Assembly (NCBI GenBank): GCA_014874475.1 | Contig: JADBJJ010000027.1 | Location: forward strand, 334,298-398,297 | Direction: 5' to 3' | DNA: 64,000 nucleotides | DNA from: Chloroflexota bacterium | GTDB taxonomy: Bacteria > Chloroflexota > Anaerolineae > B4-G1 > DUEL01 | Part shown: positions 52,459 to 60,796 of the stretch, piece by piece | Numbering within the stretch: the stretch's first letter is position 1 | Layout of the letters: each line of letters opens with the position of its first letter | The notes under the pieces: model-generated | Database searches by the model: none | What the model saw: only the letters and a program-made list of their open reading frames with translations | Told to the model about the DNA's origin: nothing | Position numbers and translations under genes: made by a program

Positions 52459-53811
52459 TTATAGTCCCATAATCGCCCGGGCGATGAGGAAGTAGATGAC
52501 CAGCCCTGTGGCGTCCACCAGGGTGGTCATGGCTGGGCTGGAGATGACGGCCGGATCAATCCGCAGACGGTGAGCGATCAGAGGCAGGCTGGCGCCGATG
52601 ATGGCAGCCCAGAGGACGATGGCGCTCATGCTGATGCCAACCGTCGTTGCGAGGGAGATGGGAGAATCCCAAGTAATGGCGCGCAAAGTTCCGAACATAC
52701 CCATAGCCAATCCCAGCAGGAAGGCGGTGCGGATTTCCCGCCAGATGACCAGAGGCAGGTATCGGAAGGTCAGTTCGCCCAGCGCCAGAGCGCGGATGAT
52801 GGCGCTGGCGACCTGGCTTCCGGCATTCCCGCCCGTGCCGATGAGCAGGGGGATAAAAAAAGTGAGCGCAATGGCTTCGGTCAGTTCGTGTTCAAACAAG
52901 CGCATAACACTGCCGGTGAGAGTCCCTGCCACAAACAGCAACAGGAGCCAACTGATACGCTTGCTGAACATCTTGGAGATAGGGGTATCCAGGTACGGCT
53001 CGTCCAGCGGTTCGGACGCGCCCAGGCGGTAAATGTCCTCAGTGGCTTCGTCCTCCAGGACGCCGACCAGGTCGTCGTGGGTGATGATGCCCAGGATGCG
53101 GTCCTTGTCGTCCACCACTGGCAATGCCAGCAGGCCATAGCGGGACATCAGGCGGGCGGCCTCTTCCTGGTCGGCGCTGGCGTGGATATAGATGACCTCG
53201 GTGGCCATAATCTCGCAGATGCGGACGGTGGGCGGGGCCACGATCAGTTGCCGCAAGGAGACGACACCGACCAGGCGGCTCTCCTCGTCCACAACGAAGA
53301 GGTAGTAGACCGTCTCGGAGTCGGGGGCCAGGGCGCGCAGGTGGGCGATGGCTTCCTCAACGGTCATATCCTGGCGCAGGGTGACAGGGGGAGGGGTCAT
53401 CAGGCCGCCGGCGGTTTCATCGGGGTGAGCCAGGAGAGGCTCTACCTCGTCGGCCTCCTCCATTGCGGAGAGGGCCTGGAGGGCCTGGGCAGGGGGGATG
53501 TCGCCCAGGAGGTCAGCGGCCTCATCCGGCTCCATTTTGTCCAGGATGTGGGCCAGGGTCTCTACATCCAGGCGCGCAGCCAATTCGGCGGCCTCACTGT
53601 CTTCCAGTTCCTCCAGGATGTCCGCCGAATCCTCCACGTCCAGGCGCGGTAGCAGGACGTCCTGCTCTTCGGGCGGCAGTTCGCCGAAGAGGTCAGCCTG
53701 GTCCGGCGGGCGGAGGGATTCTATCAGAGCGACAGCCCGATCCCACTCTCCGGCAGCAAGCGCTGCCCGCACCTGGCTCAGGATGAGGTCTATGTTTACT
53801 GCCTGGCTCAT
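52459..53811 (-). CDS. mgtE: MgtE-type magnesium channel/transporter
   Basis: 450 residues. N-terminal helical MgtE_N, two CBS domains (~130-260) and a C-terminal five-helix membrane domain (FFIPLLIGTGGNAGSQVASAIIRALALGE, in parts). Mg2+-gated channel. The ATG at 53811 has AGGAG 7 nt upstream. Confidence 0.94.
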   Translation of the reverse strand: MSQAVNIDLILSQVRAALAAGEWDRAVALIESLRPPDQADLFGELPPEEQDVLLPRLDVEDSADILEELEDSEAAELAARLDVETLAHILDKMEPDEAADLLGDIPPAQALQALSAMEEADEVEPLLAHPDETAGGLMTPPPVTLRQDMTVEEAIAHLRALAPDSETVYYLFVVDEESRLVGVVSLRQLIVAPPTVRICEIMATEVIYIHASADQEEAARLMSRYGLLALPVVDDKDRILGIITHDDLVGVLEDEATEDIYRLGASEPLDEPYLDTPISKMFSKRISWLLLLFVAGTLTGSVMRLFEHELTEAIALTFFIPLLIGTGGNAGSQVASAIIRALALGELTFRYLPLVIWREIRTAFLLGLAMGMFGTLRAITWDSPISLATTVGISMSAIVLWAAIIGASLPLIAHRLRIDPAVISSPAMTTLVDATGLVIYFLIARAIMGL

Positions 53812-53938
53812 CACTCGCTCCTGGGGTCAGGTGGTTTATATTATCCTACTGTTTCGTAAATTGGCAAATCCTGATAGGCGGTGAGACGGTTCACCGCAGA
53901 GAACAACCGGCGGATTTTACCCCTTCGTCTGAAAGGAT

Positions 53939-53967
53939 TTGACAATCCGGGGCTTTCGCGCTATCAT
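53939..53967 (+). promoter_or_regulatory. Promoter of the mvhD-lplA-hdr-fdh cluster
   Basis: TTGACA (53939-53944), 17-nt spacer, TATCAT (53962-53967), ~82 nt upstream of mvhD, and the only clear promoter before 63 kb on this strand. Confidence 0.65.
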
Positions 53968-54049
53968 CGGATGCTGGCGGCCCTGGAGGTGGGAGCAGAT
54001 GGGCAGATGCCGATAAGCCCGGTCATTTGTGGCGTCAGGGGGTCCCCGT

Positions 54050-54463
54050 ATGGCTGGTGACGAACCGAAAATCATTGGCTTCCTCTGCAACTGGTGCAGT
54101 TATGCCGGGGCGGACCTGGCTGGTGCGGCCCGGCTGAAGTATCCCCCTAACCTGAAAATCATCCGCGTCCCCTGCTCTGGACGGGTCGCTCCCGAACTGG
54201 TCATCCGGGCCTTTAAAGAGGGCGCCGACGGCGTGATGGTCCTGGGCTGTCATATTGGCGATTGTCACTATGCCACCGGCAACCACCGGACTGCCCGTCG
54301 GATGCCGGTCTTGCGGGCGCTCCTGGAGTTCACCGGTATTGAGCCAGAGCGCTTTCTGGTGAAGTGGGTCTCCTCATCGGAAGGTGAACTGTTCGCCCAA
54401 ACTGTGCGCGAGTTTACCGAACAGGTCCGCGCGCTGCCCCCGTTGCGGGAACGAATGAAGTAA
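54050..54463 (+). CDS. MvhD-like [2Fe-2S] electron-transfer subunit (copy 1)
   Basis: 137 residues. The family core FLCNWCSYAGADLAG, VPCSGRV and LGCHIGDCHYATGN holds the Cys ligands of the MvhD [2Fe-2S] cluster. MvhD hands electrons from a hydrogenase or formate dehydrogenase to HdrA. A second copy lies at 59210 (about 55-60% identical by eye). The ATG 54050 is chosen, with AGGGGG 7 nt upstream. First gene of the cluster. Confidence 0.9.
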   Translation: MAGDEPKIIGFLCNWCSYAGADLAGAARLKYPPNLKIIRVPCSGRVAPELVIRAFKEGADGVMVLGCHIGDCHYATGNHRTARRMPVLRALLEFTGIEPERFLVKWVSSSEGELFAQTVREFTEQVRALPPLRERMK

Positions 54464-54470
54464 TCCTCTG

Positions 54471-55520
54471 ATGTCAACGATGAAACTCTACCGACTGGAA
54501 AGCGTCCCCTGGACGGATTCCCAACTCCTCTATCATGCCCTTCCCCGCACCGGACGAGAAGGGCTGAATCTCCTCTCCCCGGCTTCCCCCTACGTCTGCA
54601 TTGGCTACTTCCAGGATGTGGAGCAGGAAGTGGACCTGGATTACTGTCGGGAGCGCGGCATCCCGGTCTTCCGGCGGGAGGTCGGAGGTGGCGCCGTGTA
54701 TCTGGACGGCGAACAACTCTTTTACCAGTTGGTCGTCCACAAGGAGAACCCACTGGTCCCGAAGGACAAGGCGGCGTTCTACCGAAAGTTCCTTCAGGCC
54801 CCCATCGCGGCCTACCGGGCCCTGGGCATCCCTGCCGAGTACAAGCCGGTCAACGATATCATCGCCGGCAATCGCAAGATTTCCGGCAACGGCGTGGCGG
54901 AAATTGGCGACTTCATTGTTTTCGTGGGCAATCTGATTGTGGATTTTGACTACGAGACAATGGCCCGGGTGCTGCGGGTGCCCGATGAAAAGTTCCGGGA
55001 TAAGGTCTACAAGACTTTGCAGGATAACCTCTCCACCATCCGGCGGGAACGGGGTACAGCGCCGCCGCGTGAGGAACTCTGGGACCTGCTGGCGGAGAAA
55101 TTTATGGAGATTTTGGGCCCGCTGGAGGTGGAGACGACGGTGGATGCGGAATGGCGGGCCGAGGTGGACCGCCTGGCCCAGCGGATGCTCACCGACGAGT
55201 GGCTCTATCGCCGGGGCCGGCCGCAGAAGGGGCGCGAAGTCACCATCCGCGCCGGTGTGCAAGTCTGGCAGAAGGTCTGGAAGGCGCCCGGTGGCCTCAT
55301 CCGGGCGGTCGCGGAAGTCCGCGAAGGCGTCATCGCCGACCTCTCCTTATCCGGTGACTTCTTCTTTTACCCCGCCGACCGGCTGAGCGACCTGGAGCGG
55401 GCGCTGGTGGACGCGCGAGTGGAGGAGGTGGAGAACGTCGTCGCTCACTTCTATGCGGAATACGGCGTGGAGAGTCCCGGCGTGACGCCTGCTGATTTCG
55501 CCGCTCTTCTGCGCAGTTAA
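54471..55520 (+). CDS. LplA-like lipoate-protein ligase family protein
   Basis: 349 residues. Biotin/lipoate ligase fold with RREVGGGAVYLD, NDIIAGNRKISGNG (catalytic Lys present) and an LplA C-terminal extension from ~250. The RRxxGGGxVxHD motif has Leu instead of His. It could ligate lipoate or octanoate, or have a changed role. Its place between mvhD and hdrC suggests a function linked to the Hdr complex, as in sulfur-oxidising sHdr clusters, but no lipoate-binding protein is present here. Confidence 0.85.
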   Translation: MSTMKLYRLESVPWTDSQLLYHALPRTGREGLNLLSPASPYVCIGYFQDVEQEVDLDYCRERGIPVFRREVGGGAVYLDGEQLFYQLVVHKENPLVPKDKAAFYRKFLQAPIAAYRALGIPAEYKPVNDIIAGNRKISGNGVAEIGDFIVFVGNLIVDFDYETMARVLRVPDEKFRDKVYKTLQDNLSTIRRERGTAPPREELWDLLAEKFMEILGPLEVETTVDAEWRAEVDRLAQRMLTDEWLYRRGRPQKGREVTIRAGVQVWQKVWKAPGGLIRAVAEVREGVIADLSLSGDFFFYPADRLSDLERALVDARVEEVENVVAHFYAEYGVESPGVTPADFAALLRS

Positions 55521-55639
55521 ATTCACCGCCGGGAATGCAGACGAACGGCTCTGCGTTCTCTGGGTCCCTGCGGTTCAACCGATAGGGTTGTGCGGCACGG
55601 TTTCCTGCCGTTTTCGGAACTGACTCTGGAGGGAAAGGG

Positions 55640-56218
55640 ATGTCTGTTGATTCCGAAATCCTGGATCTGACCCACGTGGACCGTACCCTGGCTCAGCAGG
55701 TGACCCCCGGTCGTTGGGAGAAGATGCTCTCCTGCATCCAGTGCGGAACCTGTACGGCCTCGTGCCCTGCTGCGCACGCAATGGACCTCTCCCCCCGCCG
55801 GATGTGGCGGATGGTCCAGTTGGGGATGACCGAAGAGGTGCTCCAATCCAAAAGCATCTGGCTCTGCAGTCTCTGCTATAACTGCCACGTTCGCTGCCCG
55901 CGTGGGATTCCTCTCACCGAGACCATCACCCGGCTGAAGGAACTGGCAATAGAGCGGGGCATCGTCTCTGCGCCCCAGAGTGGCGCTTTCTACCGGACCT
56001 TCGCCGAAGTGATGCGCCGCTATGGGCGGATGCGGGAAGTGGAGTTTATGGCCCGCTATTTCCTGGCCTCTAACCCTCTGGCCGCGCTGGGCTTTGCCCG
56101 CCTGGGCCTGACGATGCTGGCGCGGGGCAAAATTGGCCTGGAACTGCCGCGATGGGGCGGTAAGGGCCGGCTGGACCATCTCTTTCGGCGGGTCGCTGAA
56201 CTGGAGGCGAAAAAATGA
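55640..56218 (+). CDS. hdrC: HdrC-like iron-sulfur subunit
   Basis: 192 residues. Two CxxCxxCxxxCP motifs (CIQCGTCTASCP and CSLCYNCHVRCP) for [4Fe-4S] clusters, then a helical C-terminus. Transfers electrons between HdrA and HdrB. SD GGAGGGAAAGGG. ATGA overlap with hdrB. Confidence 0.93.
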   Translation: MSVDSEILDLTHVDRTLAQQVTPGRWEKMLSCIQCGTCTASCPAAHAMDLSPRRMWRMVQLGMTEEVLQSKSIWLCSLCYNCHVRCPRGIPLTETITRLKELAIERGIVSAPQSGAFYRTFAEVMRRYGRMREVEFMARYFLASNPLAALGFARLGLTMLARGKIGLELPRWGGKGRLDHLFRRVAELEAKK

Positions 56219-57111
56219 GATATCTCTTCTACCCCGGATGTTCGCAGGAAGGGACGGCGCGAGAATACCGGGACTCCACGCTGGCGGTGCTCCGGGCCTT
56301 CGGCGCCGAGGTGGAAGAACTGGAGGACTGGACTTGTTGCGGGGCCAGCGTCGCCCCCGTGATGAGCAATCTGTTGGGCCTGGCCCTTCCGGCCCGCAAC
56401 TTGGCGCTGGCGGAGCGGCAGGCCGACGGTCGGGATGTGCTCACCGTCTGCAGCGCCTGCTACACTAACTTCCGCCGGACCGCCGCGACCCTGGCCGCCG
56501 ACCGCGCGCTCCACGACAAGGTCAACCAGGCGCTGGAGGTGGAGAATCTGACCTATCGCGGGACAGCAACGGCCCGCCATCTGCTGGATATCCTGGCGAA
56601 TGATTTCGGGCCGGAGGCGATCCGGGCGCGGGTCCAGAAGCCCCTGGACGGGCTAACTGTCGCCCCGTACTACGGTTGCCAGACGGTTCGCCCTTACAGT
56701 CCCTACGATAACCCTCAGCGTCCAACCTCTATGCTCCCGATCCTGGAGGCGCTGGGGGTGAAGGTTCACCGGCACCCCCGCGAGGCCGCCTGCTGCGGCA
56801 CATCCCTGCTGATGACCAAGCCGGAGGTCGGCCTGACGATGGCTGGCTCGGTGCTGGCGGCCTGTGAGGGCGCCGATTGCATCGTCACCGTCTGCCCGAT
56901 GTGCCACATGAACCTGGACGCCTACCAGGATAAGGTCTCCCGGATGCTGGGCCGGACGGTGCGCATCCCCGTTATTCACCTGCCCCAACTGATGGGCTTG
57001 GCCTTTGGCCTACCGCAGCAATTCCTGGGCCTGCAGCGCCACATCACCCCGGCGAATGTAACCGCAAAGGGGGCGAAGGAGGCGCTCCTTGCGTCCTTTG
57101 GGCTTATCTGA
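56215..57111 (+). CDS. hdrB: HdrB-like CCG-domain subunit
   Basis: 298 residues. Two complete CCG motifs (YPGC...CCGAS...CSACY and YYGC...CCGTS...CPMCH), each expected to hold a non-cubane [4Fe-4S] cluster that reduces disulfides in methanogen HdrB. The C-terminus (NVTAKGAKEALLASFGLI) is encoded by a copy of a dispersed intergenic repeat, so its sequence is probably neutral. Confidence 0.93.
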   Translation: MRYLFYPGCSQEGTAREYRDSTLAVLRAFGAEVEELEDWTCCGASVAPVMSNLLGLALPARNLALAERQADGRDVLTVCSACYTNFRRTAATLAADRALHDKVNQALEVENLTYRGTATARHLLDILANDFGPEAIRARVQKPLDGLTVAPYYGCQTVRPYSPYDNPQRPTSMLPILEALGVKVHRHPREAACCGTSLLMTKPEVGLTMAGSVLAACEGADCIVTVCPMCHMNLDAYQDKVSRMLGRTVRIPVIHLPQLMGLAFGLPQQFLGLQRHITPANVTAKGAKEALLASFGLI

Positions 57112-57126
57112 TAAGGAGTCGTCGCT

Positions 57127-59085
57127 ATGGAACAACCCCGAATTGGTGTCTACATCTGCGATTGCGGCATCAACATCTCGGCGACGGTGGATACGAACGC
57201 AGTGGCGGAGATGGCGGCCCGACTGCCCGGCGTTGTCGTCGCCCGCGTCCACAAGTATATGTGCTCCGAGCCAGGCCAGTTGATGATCCAGGAGGACATC
57301 CGCAACCTGGGTCTGAACCGCATCGTGGTGGCATCCTGCACCCCCCGAATGCACGAGACGACCTTCCAGCGGGCCCTGGAGGCCGTCGGCCTCAATCCCT
57401 ACTACTTCCAGATGGCCAACATCCGGGAGCATGTCTCCTGGGTCACCGACGACCGGGGGGCTGCCACGGAGAAGGCGAAGCGGCTAGTGCGCGCCGCCGT
57501 CTTCCGGGTTCCCTATCAGACCCCCCTGGAGCCTCGCCGGGAGCCGGTGACGAAGGCCGCTCTGGTCGTCGGCGGCGGCATCGCGGGCATCCAGGCCGCC
57601 CTCTCTATCGCAGAAGCGGGCTATTCCGTCTATCTGGTAGAGCGGGAGCCCTCTATCGGCGGGCGGATGGCCCAACTGGATAAGACCTTCCCCACATTAG
57701 ACTGCAGTACCTGAATTCTCGGCCCCAAGATGATGGATGCCGGTCGGCATCCCAACATCACCCTGCTGACCTACAGCGAAGTGGAGGCGGTATCCGGCTA
57801 TGTGGGCAACTTCACCGCCCGCATCCGTCAGCGAGCCCGGTCAGTGAATGAGGAAAAGTGCACCGGATGCGGCCTCTGCCAGGAGAAGTGTCCTGCTCAG
57901 GTGGTGGATATGGCCTACGAGGCCGGGATGGGCAAACGGAAGGCCATCTATCGCCCCTTCTCCCAGGCCATCCCCAACATCCCTGTGATCGACCGGGAGA
58001 ACTGTCTCTTCTTCACTAAGGGCCGCTGCAAACTCTGTGAGAAGGTCTGCCCAACAGGGGCCATTGACTACCATCAGCAGGACCGGCTGCTGGATGTACA
58101 GGTGGGGGCCATCATCATCGCCACGGGCTACGAGATGTGGGACCCCCATAAACTCCCCCAATACTCCTATGGCCTTTCGCCCAATATCATCACGGGGTTG
58201 CAGTTTGAGCGGCTGGTCAGCGCGACGGGCCCCACCGGCGGGCACATTGTCACCGCCGAAGGGAAGGAGCCGGAGCGGGTTGCCATCATCCATTGCGTTG
58301 GGAGTCGCGATGTCAACGCCCATCCCTACTGCTCCCGTTTCTGCTGCATGTACTCCCTGAAGCACGCGCACCAGGTGCGAGAGAAGACGGGCGCGCAGGT
58401 CTACCAGTTCTATATGGACATGCGGGCTTTCGGCAAGGCGTACGAGGAGTTCTACGAGCGGGTGCAGGAGGACGGCGTGATCTTCGTACGGGGTCGGGGT
58501 GCCGAGGTGGAGGTTCTCCCCGACGGCAAACTGCGGATCAAGGGCGAGGACGCCGATCTGGGGCGGTTGGTCTCGGTAGATGTGGATATCGTCATCCTGG
58601 CGTCGGCGATAGAGCCCCAGCCGGATGCAGACCGGATCGCAGCGATCTTCGGCCTGGGCCGGACGCCCGATGGCTGGTTCGCTGAGGCGCACCCCAAACT
58701 GCGCCCTGCGGAGACAGCGACGGCGGGCATCTTCCTGGCCGGCTGCTGCCAGGGCCCCCGCGACATCCCGGATACCGTCTCCCATGCGGACGCGGCAGCG
58801 ATGCAGGTCGTCCGTCTCTTCAATCAGGGTGAGGTCACCATCTCGCCGACCGTGGCGGTGGTGGATGAGGTGAAATGTGTGGGCTGCGGTGAGTGTATCC
58901 TGGCCTGCCCGTACTCCGCCATCGCCCGCAACCTGCGGAGCAAGGCGGAGGTCAACCCGGCCCTCTGCCAGGGCTGCGGCACTTGCGTCGCCACTTGCCC
59001 GTCGCACGCCATCATCAGCCTGCACTTCACCGACGAGCAGATTGTGGTGCAGATGGAGGGATTGTTAGCGGCTGTTGGGATATAG
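57127..59085 (+). CDS. hdrA: Selenocysteine-containing HdrA (flavin bifurcation subunit)
   Basis: 652 residues reading TGA 57712-57714 as selenocysteine (residue 196) in DCST-Sec-ILGPKM, where methanogen HdrA has Cys or Sec. FAD site GGGIAGIQAA, HdrA cluster motif CVGSRD...YCSRFCCMYSLKHA, and [4Fe-4S] motifs CTGCGLCQEKCP, CKLCEKVCP, CVGCGECILACP, CQGCGTCVATCP. Predicted to bifurcate electrons from FDH/MvhD to ferredoxin and HdrBC. SD AAGGAG. A SECIS-like hairpin follows the TGA. Without recoding it would look like two broken ORFs. Confidence 0.92.
57712..57751 (+). promoter_or_regulatory. Sec codon and bacterial SECIS-like hairpin in hdrA
   Basis: TGA (57712-57714); 21 nt later GATGCC (57736-57741), loop GGTC (57742-57745), GGCATC (57746-57751): 6-bp stem with the GGTC loop shared with the fdhF hairpin. 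Confidence 0.75.
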
Positions 59086-59209
59086 CGCATACCGGTGCCC
59101 CCTTGCCGTTGTGGTCATTGGACATACGATTGCCGGATGGGTTGGGCATCGGTAGGTCCGATTGAGAGGCTCCTTGCTATGGGGAGAAGAAAGCCGGAGG
59201 CAAATCGCG

Positions 59210-59629
59210 ATGAGCGAATCCTTTGAACCCCGAATCATTGCTTTTCTCTGTAACTGGTGTTCCTACGCCGGCGCGGACAACGCGGGCATTGCGCGGATGA
59301 AATCGCCACCGAACGTCCTGCCCATTCGGGTTATGTGCTCCGGGCGGGTTTCGCCGGAGATGATTCTGCGGGCCTTCCGCGCCGGCGCCGATGGCGTCCT
59401 GGTGCTGGGCTGCCACATCGGCGACTGTCACTACATCAACGGCAACCACCGCACGGCCAAGCGCATCCCGATCCTGCGTAACCTGCTGGCCTACGTGGGC
59501 ATCCACCCGGACCGGTTGCGGTTGGACTGGGTCTCCTCGGCGGAGGCGCCGAAGTTCGCCCAGGTGACCGCTGAGTTCGTGGAGACTATCCGCGCGCTGG
59601 GGCCGATTCAAAACGAATTGGGCCTATAG
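59210..59629 (+). CDS. mvhD: MvhD-like [2Fe-2S] electron-transfer subunit (copy 2)
   Basis: 139 residues, with FLCNWCSYAGADNAG, VMCSGRV and LGCHIGDCHYINGN. It is the copy placed between hdrA and fdhB, as expected for the subunit bridging HdrA and the formate dehydrogenase. The ATG 59210 follows GGAGG by 9 nt; an upstream in-frame extension is not conserved-looking. Confidence 0.93.
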   Translation: MSESFEPRIIAFLCNWCSYAGADNAGIARMKSPPNVLPIRVMCSGRVSPEMILRAFRAGADGVLVLGCHIGDCHYINGNHRTAKRIPILRNLLAYVGIHPDRLRLDWVSSAEAPKFAQVTAEFVETIRALGPIQNELGL

Positions 59630-59703
59630 CGCGAGATGGTCTCATACAGACTGCGCAATACGGAGCCAGCGAAAGCCATTTCTGTCCCTGAGGAGCATCA
59701 TCA

Positions 59704-60513
59704 ATGAGTCATCCCGACCTTCTGAATACCCTGCGCGCCCACGTGGCGGAGAAACTTCCCGAACTGGACGGGGTCGTTGGCCTGCGGCGGACGGTCGTGG
59801 GCACCGCGCCGTATCTCTTCCGCCAGGGGGATGACCTTTCCGAACTGGTCCTTTCCCCCCGCTATCCGCTGGCGTCGGTCGTCTCCTTGCTTCAGAAGCG
59901 CTATCCGCAGGCTCGCTTCGGCCTCGTCGCCCGCGCCTGCGACCTGCGCGCGCTGGTAGAGATGGCCAAACGGCAGCAGGTAGACCCCGACCGTCTCTTC
60001 ATTCTGGGGGTGGCTTGCACTGCAGAGGAGGCGGAAGAGTGCCACTGCGGTGCCCCCTTCCCGAAGACGGAGGGCTGGCCCCAGGCGGTGGCGCTGGGTT
60101 CGCCGGCTTCCGCCGGATCGCCCAACCCCATCATCGCCCGGTATGAGGGTATGGATAGGGCGGAGCGGTGGGCTTTCTGGCAGGAGCAGTTCGCCAAGTG
60201 CATCAAGTGCTACGGCTGCCGCAATATCTGTCCGGAGTGCTTCTGTGAGGTCTGCGCACTGGAGGACCCGCTCTGGGTGGAGCCGGGAGTGCTGGCCCCG
60301 CCCTTCCCGTCCTTTCACCTCATCCGGGCGATGCATATGGCGGCCCGCTGTGTGGGCTGCCGCCAGTGCGAACTGGCCTGTCCGGCCCATATCCCGCTGA
60401 CCGTCCTCTACGACCTTCTGCGGCGGGACGTGGCGGAACTTACAGGCTACGAGCCCGGCGCTGACCTCTTTGCCGCTCCGCCGCTCTCGCTGACGCTGGC
60501 AGAGGGGAGATGA
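59704..60513 (+). CDS. fdhB: FdhB-like iron-sulfur/FrhB-fold subunit
   Basis: 269 residues. The N-terminal half has an FrhB/FdhB-like segment (ARFGLVARACDLRALVEM); the C-terminal half has two ferredoxin motifs (CIKCYGCRNICPECFCEVC and CVGCRQCELACP). Shorter than F420-dependent FdhB (~400 residues), so F420 binding is not assured. Would pass electrons from FdhF to MvhD/HdrA. Confidence 0.85.
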   Translation: MSHPDLLNTLRAHVAEKLPELDGVVGLRRTVVGTAPYLFRQGDDLSELVLSPRYPLASVVSLLQKRYPQARFGLVARACDLRALVEMAKRQQVDPDRLFILGVACTAEEAEECHCGAPFPKTEGWPQAVALGSPASAGSPNPIIARYEGMDRAERWAFWQEQFAKCIKCYGCRNICPECFCEVCALEDPLWVEPGVLAPPFPSFHLIRAMHMAARCVGCRQCELACPAHIPLTVLYDLLRRDVAELTGYEPGADLFAAPPLSLTLAEGR

Positions 60514-60547
60514 GCGGAAGCGGAACATACGGGACATAGCGTATCCC

Positions 60548-60784
60548 GTGGATGAGATTGCCCGTATGCTTCTTGCGGACATTCGGCAGGAAGTGCGGGA
60601 GATTGAATTCCTGACCCAACGGGGAAGTCCGTCCAGTTGCACCGTCAGTCCAATGGACGACAAGCAAAATCCGACGATTCCCCGTCGTCAGGAACTGGAT
60701 GCGGATACCCTACAGGCCACATTTTGGCAGCCCCCCCGGTATCTCTCTGCCGAGGACCTGGCGCTTTTCTGTTACACCGAGTAG
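60548..60784 (+). CDS. Small protein between fdhB and fdhF, unknown function
   Basis: 78 residues if starting at GTG 60548 (ATG 60551 or 60653 are alternatives). The C-terminal part (ATFWQPPRYLSAEDLALFCYTE) is the most protein-like. It is followed 12 bp later by fdhF with a GGAG SD. No family recognised; might be an Fdh assembly or structural subunit. Confidence 0.5.
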   Translation: MDEIARMLLADIRQEVREIEFLTQRGSPSSCTVSPMDDKQNPTIPRRQELDADTLQATFWQPPRYLSAEDLALFCYTE

Positions 60785-60796
60785 CGGAGCGAATCT

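Noticed and set aside
57841..59025. - strand open frame opposite hdrA
   Set aside because: Mirrors the hdrA coding region and shows no protein-like motifs.
57127..59085. hdrA read as two separate ORFs or a pseudogene because of TGA at 57712
   Set aside because: The frame is identical on both sides, the TGA sits at the known Sec/Cys position, and a SECIS-like hairpin follows.
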